A stretch of 64,000 nt of DNA, from the NCBI RefSeq assembly GCF_014905415.1, contig NZ_BNEO01000001.1:1488001-1552000 (forward strand), written 5' to 3'. Origin of the DNA: Virgibacillus salexigens (GTDB lineage: Bacteria; Bacillota; Bacilli; Bacillales; Amphibacillaceae). Below, one piece after another: positions 1 to 9,759 of the stretch. The first letter of the stretch is position 1. Each line of letters begins with the position of its first letter. The position numbers were made by a program, and so were the translations under genes. The notes under the pieces were generated by a model. The model did not search any database. It worked only from the letters and a program-made list of their open reading frames with translations, and had not been told where the DNA came from.

Positions 1-118
1 GCCCGTGAAATATATAAATTGAATAAATGAGGAGGTAGGAAGAAGCTTGCATGTCTAGATGAATGGTCCTAGCAATAGAAAAAGCTACCCGATCAATCTC
101 GAGCAGCTTGGAATATGC

Positions 119-1834
119 TTAACGCATTTGTACACGATGTAAATGTGCAAAGATGCCATCTCGTTTCAGTAATTCCTCATGACTTCCTTCTTCCTCAATA
201 CCATCTTTCGTTACTACCATAATGCGGTCCGCGTTTTTTATGGTTGCAAGACGATGGGCAATTACTAATGTCGTTCGATCTTTCGACAATTCCGTCAATG
301 CTTTTTGAATAATTGTTTCGGTTTCTGTATCCAATGCTGAGGTGGCTTCATCAAGAATGAGAATAGGCGGATTCTTTAAGAACATACGAGCAATAGCAAT
401 TCGTTGCTTTTGTCCTCCGGATAGCTTCAATCCTCGTTCTCCCACTTGCGTTTCATATCCATCTGGTAATTCATTAATGAATTCCTCCATATGTGCGCGG
501 CGGGCAGCTAATTCAATCTCTTCATCGGTGGCATCTAACTTTCCATATGCAATATTTTCACGTAATGTACCAGTAAAAAGAAACACATCTTGTTGGACGA
601 TCCCAATTTGCTTTCGTAGCGACTCCTTCGTCATGTTACGAATATCCATACCATCAATGGTAACTTGTCCAGCTGCTACATCATAAAATCTAGGAATTAA
701 CGAGCAAATAGTTGTTTTACCAGCACCTGATGGACCTACAAAAGCAACCGTTTCTCCCGCATGAATTGAAAAATTCATTTCATTTAACACTGGTTTTTGA
801 GTTTTTTCATATGCAAAGGTTACCTGATTGAATGCGATGTTTCCATGTAGATAATCGACATGTTTAGCATCTTCACGGTTTTGTACATCCGGTTCAACAT
901 CTAATAAATCTACAAAACGCTTAAACCCAGCCATCCCTTTTGGATATAATTCAAGCAATGCGGTTATTTTCTGAATAGGTGTAAATAGGACATTTACAAA
1001 TAAGACAAAACTCACCAATTCACCAATTTGCAGTTGCTGCTGATAGGTGAGCCATGCTCCTACTACCAATACTAATAAAGTAATTAGACGCATGAGCATA
1101 TAAATATTGGAATGAACAATCGCCATTACTTTGTATGCTCCAACCTTCGCTTTACGGAAACTAAAATTATCTTTGGTAAAGCGATCCATCTCATGAGCTT
1201 CATTCGTAAATGACTGAACGACACGAACGCCAGATACAGCATCTTCTACTCGTGCATTCACTCCAGCAATATCTTCATACATCTTTTTCCATGCCTTATT
1301 CATTTGAATGTTACTAAAGGCAATTAGGAAAATTAGAACGGGAACCGCAAGTAAGATAATAAATGCTAATTTTACATTTATGGTAAACATGATAATGAAT
1401 GCTCCAATAAATGTCATAATCGAGATGAAAAAGTCTTCGGGTCCATGATGTGCAAGCTCGCCAATATCAAATAAATCATTGGTAATTCGACTCATGATAT
1501 GCCCGGTTTTTGTATTATCAAAGAATCGGAACGATTGGCGTTGTACATGTTGAAATAATTCCTGCCGCATATCCGTTTCAATATTTATCCCTAATTTATG
1601 ACCTAAATAAGTCACTACATATTGTAAGGCGGTACTTATTATATAGACCAACAATAATAAAACACTTACTAACACAATTAAATCCCAATCATTCCCTGGG
1701 AGCAATTGATCAATAAATCGTTGAACAGCTACAGGAAAAGCCAACTCTAAAATAGCCACGATTACTGCTGAGGTAAAATCAATTATAAATAAACGCTTAT
1801 GCGGTTTGTAGTAAGAGAAAAAACGACGTATCAT
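119..1834 (-). CDS. ABC exporter half-transporter (ATP-binding and permease fused)
   Basis: This is a 571-residue membrane exporter half-transporter of the MsbA/YknU/YfiB type, expected to dimerise and export a lipid, drug or peptide; the substrate cannot be told from sequence. The N-terminal half has six hydrophobic segments, and the C-terminal half is a complete nucleotide-binding domain: Walker A GPSGAGKTT, signature LSGGQKQR, Walker B ILILDEATSALD and the H-loop in VIAHRLAT. The reading frame is open to 2008, but that extension would overlap the divergent gene that starts at 1989. I therefore take the ATG at 1834, which gives MIRRFFSYYKPHK, the usual N-terminus of the family, preceded by AAAGGAAG about 13 bases upstream. 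Nothing nearby suggests a partner half-transporter, so a homodimer is likely. Family assignment is firm and function is open. Confidence 0.9.
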   Translation of the reverse strand: MIRRFFSYYKPHKRLFIIDFTSAVIVAILELAFPVAVQRFIDQLLPGNDWDLIVLVSVLLLLVYIISTALQYVVTYLGHKLGINIETDMRQELFQHVQRQSFRFFDNTKTGHIMSRITNDLFDIGELAHHGPEDFFISIMTFIGAFIIMFTINVKLAFIILLAVPVLIFLIAFSNIQMNKAWKKMYEDIAGVNARVEDAVSGVRVVQSFTNEAHEMDRFTKDNFSFRKAKVGAYKVMAIVHSNIYMLMRLITLLVLVVGAWLTYQQQLQIGELVSFVLFVNVLFTPIQKITALLELYPKGMAGFKRFVDLLDVEPDVQNREDAKHVDYLHGNIAFNQVTFAYEKTQKPVLNEMNFSIHAGETVAFVGPSGAGKTTICSLIPRFYDVAAGQVTIDGMDIRNMTKESLRKQIGIVQQDVFLFTGTLRENIAYGKLDATDEEIELAARRAHMEEFINELPDGYETQVGERGLKLSGGQKQRIAIARMFLKNPPILILDEATSALDTETETIIQKALTELSKDRTTLVIAHRLATIKNADRIMVVTKDGIEEEGSHEELLKRDGIFAHLHRVQMR

Positions 1835-1988
1835 TGCGATGGTAGCACTTCCTTTCCACAGTCTAAAAGAATTATACGGCTTTCCTTGCACGTTTACAAG
1901 AAGACTGTTTAAGAATTCATAAAAAGCTTGGCAAGGTTGTCCTATTTCTTGCATATACATAAGCAAATGGTGGAAAAGGAGGTTATCC

Positions 1989-2375
1989 ATGAAAGTAAAA
2001 TTAAACATGCCATTTCTTCCCTGGGTGTGTTATGCCATTGGCTTTGTATTCATCATTTCTGGAATGATGAAGCTTGTTGTTAGTGATTTTAAGGTGACAT
2101 TTTCCCAATTGGGGATTCCATTTCCAGAATCAACGTTATTTCTTCTAGCCATTCTTGAAATTGCTTGTGGTATTCTAATTGCAGGTAGAATGTATATAAA
2201 ACTTGCTATCCCTCCATTAATTCTGGTTATGTTTGGAGCACTTTATTTAACCAAACTTCCTATTCTGTTAAATCAAGGTCTTCTTTCATTTTTATTTGAA
2301 GCAAGATTGGATATCGTAATGCTTATCTTACTGCTTCTTATTTGGGATAGAGTAAAAGAGTGGAAAACCACCTAA
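1989..2375 (+). CDS. DoxX-like small integral membrane protein
   Basis: This encodes 128 residues with four predicted membrane segments (roughly residues 10-28, 46-65, 70-88 and 103-121) and a short charged C-terminus. The first segment with SGMMKL and the second with ILEIACGILI resemble the DoxX/MauE group of four-helix membrane proteins, whose members act in redox or quinone-linked functions; the exact role here is unknown. The ATG at 1989 has a good ribosome binding site, AAAAGGAGG. It is divergent from the ABC exporter and convergent with htrC, separated from the latter by a cluster of DnaA boxes and a bidirectional terminator. It is one of only a few genes left of oriC transcribed toward the origin. 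Confidence 0.7.
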   Translation: MKVKLNMPFLPWVCYAIGFVFIISGMMKLVVSDFKVTFSQLGIPFPESTLFLLAILEIACGILIAGRMYIKLAIPPLILVMFGALYLTKLPILLNQGLLSFLFEARLDIVMLILLLLIWDRVKEWKTT

Positions 2376-2380
2376 CGATC

Positions 2381-2564
2381 TGTTGATAACTCGTGTATAA
2401 ATCAATAATATCCTGTTGAAAACCAAAATTATTCACAAAGTTATCCACATATGCACAAGTGTTCGTAGATATTTTGTTATTACCTGTCATTTAAATTCTA
2501 TATATTGATTTTTACCACAAAAATTATCAACAGATTGTTAATAACTATTAATTTCTGTGGATAA
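2381..2564. other. DnaA-box cluster outside oriC
   Basis: The gap between the doxX-like gene and htrC contains three perfect matches to TTATNCACA: 2429-2437, 2441-2449 and, on the minus strand, 2556-2564. It also has three one-mismatch copies at 2381-2389 (minus), 2449-2457 and 2524-2532. The first two perfect boxes and the 2449 copy are tandem and in phase (12 and 8 bases apart). Chance occurrence of so many in 184 bases is unlikely even in AT-rich DNA. B. subtilis has DnaA-box clusters outside oriC that titrate DnaA; a similar role here is inferred. Confidence 0.7.
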
Positions 2565-2568
2565 AAAA

Positions 2569-2604
2569 GCGAGTTATCCTCAATTAAAAGATAACTCGCT
2601 TTTT
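2569..2604. terminator. Bidirectional terminator between doxX-like gene and htrC
   Basis: A perfect 10-bp stem, GCGAGTTATC at 2569-2578 and GATAACTCGC at 2590-2599, is flanked by an A-run on the left and a T-run on the right. It can end transcription of the two convergent genes in either direction. Confidence 0.9.
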
Positions 2605-3819
2605 CTATTCCTGTGTACCTAATTTTATTGTTGTTTCGTGGCGTTCTCCTTCACGATAATACACAACGGATACCTCATCTCCAACCTCTTTTTCTTGATA
2701 GAGAATTTTGCGAAGATCGATCATGTTCATCACTTGCTTCCCATCTAGTTCTGTTATCACATCGAGTCGCTGTAATCCCGCTTGATCCGCAGGCGATAGC
2801 GGCTCCACGCTCCATACATAAACGCCGCCTTCTATATCATTAGGCAATTGAAGTGTATTACTCCACTCTGATTGCGGAACTTCTTCTAATGAGTAAATTT
2901 CCACACCTAAGTATGGTCTTGTCACTTCACCTGTGGATTCCAATTCTTCGATAATCGGCATTGCGGAATCAATCGGGATGGCAAACCCTAACCCTTCTAC
3001 AGCAGTTTCATTAATTTTCATCGAGTTAATTCCAATTAATTGCCCGCTTATATTAATTAATGCTCCACCACTATTTCCTGGATTGATTGCAGCGTCTGTC
3101 TGAATAACTTCCGCTTGCCAATCGGCACGTCCATCCTGATTAAAATCTTGCGGAATCGTTCTTTCCGTACCGCTAATCACTCCTTGCGTTACAGAACTTG
3201 AAAACATAAGCCCAAGTGGATTACCAATTGCTATTGCTGGCTCACCGACTTTTACATTGCCTGATGACCCAAGCTCCATCACTTGATCCACATGTTCGCT
3301 ATCCATTCTTAGTACCGCAAGATCGGAAAATAAATCACTGCCTACTAATTCTGCCTCTATATGTGTTTCATCATAGAGTACGACCTCAATCGTATCTGCC
3401 CCTTCAACAACATGATGATTCGTAACAACATAGGCTATGCCATCTTCTTGTTTGTAAATAACGCCTGAGCCTTCTCCAGCCTGATTATTATTACCTTCCT
3501 GCTGCCAAAAGTCATTTTGGCGTTGAATGTTAATAACACCTACAACGGCTGGTGTTACTTGATCAACGATATCCGTAATTTGTGTAGAAACATCTACATT
3601 TACTGACTGGGTTGGACCATTCGTATTATTCCCTGTATCTTCATTGGCTTGTTGATTGCTTTGATCTTCTGATAAGATTCCAGAATCAACAAGTGCTGGC
3701 AATGCTACCGAAACAAGTAAGACACCGATAATAATTCCAAGCAATAACGGCACTAGCCAATTTTTCTTCTTTCTTTTTCGATGTGGATTTGGTGGATAAT
3801 GCTCATCATAATAACCCAT
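2605..3819 (-). CDS. htrC: HtrA-family membrane serine protease
   Basis: This 404-residue protein has a short basic cytoplasmic tail, one membrane segment (about residues 21-44), an acidic low-complexity linker, a trypsin-like protease domain and one C-terminal PDZ domain (about 300-395). The catalytic triad is visible as His136 in TNHHVV, Asp166 in SDLAVL and Ser250 in GNSGG. It acts outside the membrane on misfolded or regulatory envelope proteins. Placement immediately after walJ is the position of B. subtilis htrC (yyxA), at the end of the wal operon, which supports the name over its paralogues HtrA and HtrB. The gap to walJ is 84 bases. The start at 3819 has an AGGGGTAGG ribosome site. 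Confidence 0.92.
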   Translation of the reverse strand: MGYYDEHYPPNPHRKRKKKNWLVPLLLGIIIGVLLVSVALPALVDSGILSEDQSNQQANEDTGNNTNGPTQSVNVDVSTQITDIVDQVTPAVVGVINIQRQNDFWQQEGNNNQAGEGSGVIYKQEDGIAYVVTNHHVVEGADTIEVVLYDETHIEAELVGSDLFSDLAVLRMDSEHVDQVMELGSSGNVKVGEPAIAIGNPLGLMFSSSVTQGVISGTERTIPQDFNQDGRADWQAEVIQTDAAINPGNSGGALINISGQLIGINSMKINETAVEGLGFAIPIDSAMPIIEELESTGEVTRPYLGVEIYSLEEVPQSEWSNTLQLPNDIEGGVYVWSVEPLSPADQAGLQRLDVITELDGKQVMNMIDLRKILYQEKEVGDEVSVVYYREGERHETTIKLGTQE

Positions 3820-3903
3820 TTACCTACCCCTTTGTGAGCTTTCGAATATGACATATTTCAATTTAGTATTATTCCCATCATACGCAAAAACATATACAAA
3901 AAA

Positions 3904-4689
3904 TCATCCGACCTCATAAAGAGTTGTTGGACTCTGATGATCTGTATCCATTAAATCCAATGAAATACCATGCTCTTTTAACACACTATCTACCGACATG
4001 CGGGCAAGATCTTTCATATTATTATCGAGCGACAAATGGGCTAAGTAGATACGTTGTGTATTATTTCCAATAATATCTGCCAAGGCCAAACCTGAATCTT
4101 CATTTGAAATATGGCCAGAGTCCCCTAGAATTCTACGTTTGACATTCCATGGATATTTTCCCATTCGCAGCATGCTCACATCATGATTCGCTTCAAAGAC
4201 ATAAGCATCCGCTTGTTCTACGGTTTTTTTAATTCGTTCCGATACATAACCTAAATCGGTCACAAGCGCCACTTTTTTCCCATGATGATGAAACGTGTAA
4301 AACATTGGTTCGGCAGCATCGTGAGAGACACCGAAAGATTCTACATCCATATCGTTAAATGTCTTCACTTCATGCATATTAAATAGAAACTTCTGGTCCG
4401 TGGTAATCTTACCAATCGACCCTTCCATCGCTTTCCATGTCTTTTCATTTGCATAAATAGGTAATTGATATTTACGAGCCACAATTCCCAGCCCTTTAAT
4501 ATGATCACTATGTTCATGGGTAACTAATATTCCAGATAATGATGCAGGATCAATATCAATTTCTTGAAAAAGCCGATCCATTTGCTTCCCGCTTAACCCT
4601 GCATCCACTAATAATCGTTCCTGCTCTGATTCGATATAAAATGCATTCCCCGTACTGCCAGAAGCCAATACGCTAAACCGTAACGTCAT
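3904..4689 (-). CDS. walJ: WalJ metallo-beta-lactamase fold hydrolase
   Basis: This is a 261-residue metallo-beta-lactamase-fold protein. The metal ligands are visible in VTHEHSDH near residue 60, with further ligands in the VTDLGY and HLS segments. WalJ (YycJ) proteins are linked to the WalRK regulon and to DNA replication or cell-wall coordination; the family is thought to have 5'-to-3' DNA exonuclease activity, but the physiological role is not settled. The ATG overlaps the TGA of walI (ATGA), so the two are translationally coupled within the operon. Length and position match the family. Confidence 0.93.
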   Translation of the reverse strand: MTLRFSVLASGSTGNAFYIESEQERLLVDAGLSGKQMDRLFQEIDIDPASLSGILVTHEHSDHIKGLGIVARKYQLPIYANEKTWKAMEGSIGKITTDQKFLFNMHEVKTFNDMDVESFGVSHDAAEPMFYTFHHHGKKVALVTDLGYVSERIKKTVEQADAYVFEANHDVSMLRMGKYPWNVKRRILGDSGHISNEDSGLALADIIGNNTQRIYLAHLSLDNNMKDLARMSVDSVLKEHGISLDLMDTDHQSPTTLYEVG

Positions 4690-5624
4690 TCCCCTTCACT
4701 CCGTTTTGTCTTTATACTTTCTTCTACTACTAAATTATCCACATACTTAACAAACGCATCTTTCCATTCCACGTCATCATTCATCCGCTTATATAAACTC
4801 AAATTTTTGCTAATCGTCTCGGAAATAAATTTCGTATCACTATCGGTAGATACGAAAAGCTCCATTGCATTTACAAAGAAGTTTTTCTCATCATTTACGG
4901 TAATTCGATAGTTCGGTGCAAACACTTGTGTCCCTGTATCCGACTCGATACGGGTATAATAGCCGTTTTCAATGAAAGTAACCTCATCCCCCTGTACAAT
5001 CTGATTATCCCTGAACAACGTACTAATAGCACTTATTGGCTTAGAAAGGTTTTTGGCACCACCAAGCTCCTCGTCCTTTCCTAGCGTTGCCTGTGTGTAA
5101 TAGACCATTTCATTGTCTTCGTTTAAGTACACGAGTAAGGAACCAAAGCGATTATAGTAAATAGGTCGATCGTTTTTTGTCTGAAAGAAAATTAATACAT
5201 TGCTTTGTTGATCCCAACCCCAATAAGTAAATTCATCGGTAAATGCAGTATAGCTTTTAACCTGTTGCGCAATGCTGCCTTCACTTGCATTCTCCGGTAT
5301 TGGCACAGGTTCCTCGAAATGGGAGACAATGAGATTATTATCAATAATTTGAGCATCCTGGTTTTTTAATCCTTCGATTTGTTCTGCCTCTTTCTCTGTA
5401 AACTCTTTTGGAGCGACATTGATGATCGAATCTTTTTGCAGCACATCTAGGTCAGCACTAATTTTGATGTTTTCTTGCTCCAATTGATCTTCAATTGTTG
5501 TTTCCGTACTATCATACGTTTCATAACTCGTTCGATCCTGTTTTTCTAGGAATTGAACAAATAAATAAATATTAAGGACGATAAAGCATAAGATAAATAA
5601 GGTCTTAATTTGATTCCACTGCAT
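4686..5624 (-). CDS. walI: WalI, WalK-modulating membrane protein
   Basis: The 312-residue product has one N-terminal membrane segment (about residues 7-24) and an extracellular domain of the YycI type. In B. subtilis, WalI with WalH forms a membrane complex that restrains the WalK kinase. The protein is slightly longer than the roughly 280-residue B. subtilis form because of an acidic, low-complexity stretch just after the membrane segment. It lies three bases downstream of walH and its stop overlaps walJ. The start has GGAGGCGTAAGG upstream. Confidence 0.93.
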   Translation of the reverse strand: MQWNQIKTLFILCFIVLNIYLFVQFLEKQDRTSYETYDSTETTIEDQLEQENIKISADLDVLQKDSIINVAPKEFTEKEAEQIEGLKNQDAQIIDNNLIVSHFEEPVPIPENASEGSIAQQVKSYTAFTDEFTYWGWDQQSNVLIFFQTKNDRPIYYNRFGSLLVYLNEDNEMVYYTQATLGKDEELGGAKNLSKPISAISTLFRDNQIVQGDEVTFIENGYYTRIESDTGTQVFAPNYRITVNDEKNFFVNAMELFVSTDSDTKFISETISKNLSLYKRMNDDVEWKDAFVKYVDNLVVEESIKTKRSEGE

Positions 5625-5627
5625 ACC

Positions 5628-6938
5628 TTACGCCTCCTCCTGTTGAGCATTCGGCACATCTTCAAATTGAATCTGCTGCCATGCTCCATTAATTTCCATA
5701 AACCATTCAGGCTCGAGGATTACCGTACGATCATCCTGATAATATAAGTCATATCCAAGCTGAATATCTTCTACGTTTTCGATATTAATATCATTTGTTT
5801 CATTTTTGAGATGATAGATAACTTCTTCTCCTGATGGTAAAGATGTAGATTTATCATTTTGTATTTCATTATCCAATCGCAACAGACCACGGTTATAGCG
5901 TATTAAATCCTGACCTTGGAATTGTAACTTCATAATCGAATAATCATTTGGGCTATAGACAGGCAATCCAGCGTAATGCAATCGAAATGTAATTTCATTA
6001 GATGCCGAATTAATCTCTGATAGCAATTGGCCCGTCCATCCTTTATGACTGTTAACCTCATCAATGCTATTCTGTAATAATGTGAGTGCTCCTATGCTGG
6101 TTATACCTATATCCGAAGCATTTGGATTATAGAAATTCATTAATCTCTCGTTTGGACTTATACTAATCTCTCTTGTCCCATCATTATAATATTTTCCCAA
6201 ATTTAAATTTGGTGTATTTTGAGGGTTGACCACCTGCTCATCTGGGAATAATTCTCTTACGAATTCATCTGGTGATATATGAGAGACAGCAATCGTACGT
6301 CGCGTGACATTATCTGTATTACTTCGTACATAGATCGGCTGGGCTCCGCCTTCAAATTCCACGTATTCCGTCAAGCCTTGTCGTGATGCCAATAATTCCG
6401 TAATTTGATCATAAACAATGGAATTAGTTAATTGAGCGGTTGCTTGATTTCTTTCATCGACAGATAAGAATTGGATGGTAATCGTTGAGTTATCCGGATT
6501 AAGCGTTAAATAAATCTTATCAAACGACCAGTTATCCGTGATTTCTACTTGGTTGGTAAAAGAAAACAATGGATCATTAATGATTCGAATTGGTAAGGCA
6601 TCTGGTAAAGTCAACTCTACATCATAACCCTCTGGACTTTCCCCATCAGTTAAGGTTAAATCGGTAAATGTCCATGACTGCATTTCCTGAAAGAAATTAG
6701 CATTTTCTCTTGGGTTCTCATACCCTAAATGCTGTTCACCTGCATGAAAGATAATTGATTTTGGCTCAATGATCTGATTCTTCGTCACCTCGCTGCCACC
6801 AACATCCACTTCCCTCGATAACTGTTGTTGATCATATTGCTCATATTCGGTTTTATAGTTCCATATCCCAAAGGTAAGCAATAGACTAAGGCCGATTAAT
6901 ACGACTAATAAAAATGATTTAAACGTCTCTAGTTTCAT
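5628..6938 (-). CDS. walH: WalH, WalK-modulating membrane protein
   Basis: The product is 436 residues with a single membrane helix near residues 6-25 and a long extracellular YycH domain. Together with WalI it is expected to contact the membrane helices of WalK and control its activity. The start codon overlaps the walK stop (TAATG), and walI follows after three bases. The family evolves quickly in sequence, so the assignment rests on topology, length and operon position as much as on similarity. Confidence 0.93.
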   Translation of the reverse strand: MKLETFKSFLLVVLIGLSLLLTFGIWNYKTEYEQYDQQQLSREVDVGGSEVTKNQIIEPKSIIFHAGEQHLGYENPRENANFFQEMQSWTFTDLTLTDGESPEGYDVELTLPDALPIRIINDPLFSFTNQVEITDNWSFDKIYLTLNPDNSTITIQFLSVDERNQATAQLTNSIVYDQITELLASRQGLTEYVEFEGGAQPIYVRSNTDNVTRRTIAVSHISPDEFVRELFPDEQVVNPQNTPNLNLGKYYNDGTREISISPNERLMNFYNPNASDIGITSIGALTLLQNSIDEVNSHKGWTGQLLSEINSASNEITFRLHYAGLPVYSPNDYSIMKLQFQGQDLIRYNRGLLRLDNEIQNDKSTSLPSGEEVIYHLKNETNDINIENVEDIQLGYDLYYQDDRTVILEPEWFMEINGAWQQIQFEDVPNAQQEEA

Positions 6939-8770
6939 TATGCACCTCTCCGCTTCTGATTCATCAGCGGAAGTGTAAAGTAGATCGTTGTCCCTTTACC
7001 TTCTTTGCTTTTCGCCCAGATTTGACCATGATGAGCTTCTACGAGCTCTTTCGCAATCGCCAAGCCAAGTCCAGTACCACCCAGTTTTCTAGTTCTTGCT
7101 TTATCTGCTCGATAAAACCGTTCAAAAATCTTGTCCACTTTATCATATGCGATGCCCATACCTTGATCTTGAATACTAATTAATAAATGATGCCGTTTAT
7201 GTTCTACACCTAGTTTAATCGTTCCACCTTCAGGGGAGTATTTGATCGCATTCGATATGATATTATCGAGTACTTGTGTCATTTTATCTTTATCCATCCA
7301 TACGTTATAATTTCCTTTTGGCAATTCGCGCTGCAAGTGAATTCCTTTTGGTGTATGCATTTCAAAACGATCAATAATATGATGATAATAGCTTATAAAG
7401 TCTGTACGCTCTTTCTGTAACGGATACTCTTGGGCATCCATCTTAGAAAGTTGTAACAGATCGTTCACCATCCGAATCATTCGCTCGGTTTCATTTTGAG
7501 CCACAGCCAAGAATTTCGGTGCGATTTCTTTATCTTCCCAAGCCCCATCATTTAATGCTTCAATATAACTCTTCATGGTTGTTAATGGTGTGCGTAATTC
7601 ATGTGAGACATTGGATACAAATTCTCGACGCTCTGCTTCCACCTTCTCCTGCTCAGTTACGTCACTTATCACCGTAATAAAACCAGTGACCTCATCTTCA
7701 TCATCAAATACAGTGGAGAAATTGGCGCGAATAATAGATTCCTGTTCATCATCACTAAAATCAATAATCATCGATCCACTCTCTTGCAGCTCAGCAATAT
7801 CGACTACTTTTTCCTCTAGTTGTAATAAATCCAGCAAAAACTCGCCAATAATATCATCTGGATTATAGCCAATTAGACGGCCTGCAGCATCATTAATTAA
7901 CGTAACCGCTCCACCATTATCTGTGGCAATTACCCCATCTGACATATTTGATAATACGGAACTTAGTTTTCTCCGTTCTTCTTCAATTGTCGCATAGGAA
8001 TGCTTCAATTGGTTATTCAAGTCATTAAATGTTTCCGATAAATGACCTATTTCGTCTCTTCCATACACATTTACTTTCTGAGTAAAGTCACCTGTTGCCA
8101 TTTTTTGCGCTTGTCTGCGCATTTCTATAATTGGCTTTGTGATAGTGCGGGCCACTAGAATACCAATGATTGCTGAAACAGTTATCGCTAAAATCGATCC
8201 TTGCAGAAAAATTTCATTAATATCATTTAATTGATCATAGACCGGCTCTAATGATGCGCGCAAATAAATAACACCTAAGATAATATTTTCATCATCATCA
8301 TCCAAAATTGGCTGTGCAAGTACAAAGTAGCGATCACTATCTATTAAATGCCGCCCGCTGCTTTGGGAATTATTCATAAGTGCACTCTGTATATGTTTAT
8401 CGTTTATTTTCCTGTTGACTTCATCATCTGCATTTAACCCATTGGAAGCGATAACTCTACTCTGGTTATCTATTACTTGCAGACTGGTGATATCAGATGG
8501 ATCAATACCTGATACAATGCTTTTAATCTCTTCTTCCTTGGTAGGTACATTCGGATCGTCTGCATCTCTCTGCCGTTCAAATGCCTGCTCAACATTACTA
8601 CTTAATAATTCAACCCGATCGTATATCGAACTTTCAAAACTAGACATTAAATTGTCTTCTAGCTCCGATGTAAAAAAGGAGCCGATAACCTGAATAGCTA
8701 TCAGCAAGAGAAGAATATAAATAATAATGAATTTAAGCTGGATTGAGCGGAAAAAACCGACTTTTTTCAT
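6938..8770 (-). CDS. walK: WalK essential cell-wall sensor histidine kinase
   Basis: WalK senses cell-wall status and phosphorylates WalR. The 610-residue protein has two membrane segments (about 15-35 and 190-210) enclosing an extracellular Cache/PAS-like domain, then a HAMP domain, a cytoplasmic PAS domain and a HisKA-HATPase core. The H-box is VSNVSHELRTPL, placing the phosphorylated His at 390, matching His391 of B. subtilis; the ATP site shows DNIISNAIKYS, DQGMGI and GGTGLGLAI. The reading frame is open to 8812, but that would overlap walR. The ATG at 8770, after AGGAGTAGG, begins MKKVGFFRSIQ and gives nearly the B. subtilis length, so it is the better start. Confidence 0.97.
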   Translation of the reverse strand: MKKVGFFRSIQLKFIIIYILLLLIAIQVIGSFFTSELEDNLMSSFESSIYDRVELLSSNVEQAFERQRDADDPNVPTKEEEIKSIVSGIDPSDITSLQVIDNQSRVIASNGLNADDEVNRKINDKHIQSALMNNSQSSGRHLIDSDRYFVLAQPILDDDDENIILGVIYLRASLEPVYDQLNDINEIFLQGSILAITVSAIIGILVARTITKPIIEMRRQAQKMATGDFTQKVNVYGRDEIGHLSETFNDLNNQLKHSYATIEEERRKLSSVLSNMSDGVIATDNGGAVTLINDAAGRLIGYNPDDIIGEFLLDLLQLEEKVVDIAELQESGSMIIDFSDDEQESIIRANFSTVFDDEDEVTGFITVISDVTEQEKVEAERREFVSNVSHELRTPLTTMKSYIEALNDGAWEDKEIAPKFLAVAQNETERMIRMVNDLLQLSKMDAQEYPLQKERTDFISYYHHIIDRFEMHTPKGIHLQRELPKGNYNVWMDKDKMTQVLDNIISNAIKYSPEGGTIKLGVEHKRHHLLISIQDQGMGIAYDKVDKIFERFYRADKARTRKLGGTGLGLAIAKELVEAHHGQIWAKSKEGKGTTIYFTLPLMNQKRRGA

Positions 8771-8774
8771 AAAC

Positions 8775-9479
8775 CTACTCCTGATCTGGGTTTCGTAAAT
8801 AATATCCGACACCGCGACGTGTTACAATCCACATTGGATTACTCGGATTCTCTTCTATTTTTTCACGTAATCTCCTTACCGTTACATCAACGGTACGAAC
8901 ATCTCCAAAATAATCATAACCCCATACTGTTTCTAGTAAATGTTCACGTGTCATAACTTGTCCCATATGACGTGCAAGGTAATGTAATAACTCAAATTCA
9001 CGATGAGTTAATTCAATTTGTTCGCCATCACGTGACACTACATATGCATCTGGATGGATGACTAAGGATCCTATGACAATGTCCTTCGATGCTTTTGTTG
9101 CATCTTCCGGTACTACCTGCTGTCTCCGTAAGTTTGCTTTAACTCGTGCAATTAGTTCACGATTACTAAATGGTTTGGTAACATAATCATCAGCACCTAG
9201 TTCCAAGCCAAGCACTTTATCAATTTCGGAATCTTTTGCTGTCAACATAATAATTGGCATCGTTTGGGTCTTTCGTATTTCCCGACAAACTTCATTCCCA
9301 TCTTTATTTGGTAACATAATATCTAATACCACTAAATCTGGGTTTTCTGATCCTGCTAGCTCTATAGCTTCATCGCCATCATAAGCTACAACTACTTCGT
9401 AACCTTCTTTTTCAAGATTAAACTTTACTATATCTGCAATTGGCTGTTCATCGTCTACTACTAGTATTTTTTGACTCAT
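8775..9479 (-). CDS. walR: WalR essential response regulator
   Basis: This is a 234-residue OmpR/PhoB-type regulator. The receiver domain has the acidic pocket DD at 9-10, phospho-acceptor Asp53 in LVVLDIML, and Lys102 or so in VTKPF. The C-terminal winged helix ends in [12 protein letters not shown] and RRGVGYYL. WalR controls autolysins and cell-wall modification genes and is essential in most Firmicutes. It is the first gene of walRKHIJ-htrC, and walK follows after four bases. The start at 9479 has AAGGATG upstream. Confidence 0.97.
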   Translation of the reverse strand: MSQKILVVDDEQPIADIVKFNLEKEGYEVVVAYDGDEAIELAGSENPDLVVLDIMLPNKDGNEVCREIRKTQTMPIIMLTAKDSEIDKVLGLELGADDYVTKPFSNRELIARVKANLRRQQVVPEDATKASKDIVIGSLVIHPDAYVVSRDGEQIELTHREFELLHYLARHMGQVMTREHLLETVWGYDYFGDVRTVDVTVRRLREKIEENPSNPMWIVTRRGVGYYLRNPDQE

Positions 9480-9573
9480 TTATGCCACATCCTTCTTTTT
9501 TACCATACTGTTTATATTTTATCTTATTTTCGTTTAAATGTCTTTTGGTGGATAACAATGTTTAACTGCTTAT

Positions 9574-9602
9574 ACTATAACGTTATATAAGTTCGAAAGC
9601 AA
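9574..9602 (-). promoter_or_regulatory. Candidate sigma-A promoter of the wal operon
   Basis: Read on the minus strand, TTGCTT (9597-9602) is followed after 17 bases by TATAGT (9574-9579), about 95 bases upstream of walR. The spacing is ideal and both hexamers are near consensus; no activator site was recognised. Confidence 0.5.
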
Positions 9603-9707
9603 TGAGAGGTTTTATTACGTAGATCGTAGAAAGGAAAGTATTATAAAGTAGAAATAAAACACTTCGTCGTTTTTTTGTGATTTTTAAATCACTTTCCATT
9701 CTATACT

Positions 9708-9750
9708 AGAAAAAAGACTGATTCAAGAGTCACTGCTCTTAACCAGTCTT
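9708..9750 (-). terminator. Terminator of the M23 peptidase gene
   Basis: AAGACTG (9714-9720) pairs with CAGTCTT (9744-9750), with an inner AAGAG/CTCTT pair in the loop. On the minus strand the stem is followed by a T-run, just after the peptidase stop and before walR. Confidence 0.8.
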
Positions 9751-9759
9751 CTTTTGCTT

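Noticed and set aside
1-30. A possible 3' end of a plus-strand gene (AREIYKLNK then TGA)
   Set aside because: Only nine codons are visible before the stop; no family can be recognised and the frame could be chance.
342-686. 114-codon plus-strand frame
   Set aside because: Antisense to the ABC transporter nucleotide-binding domain, no ribosome site, no recognisable domain.
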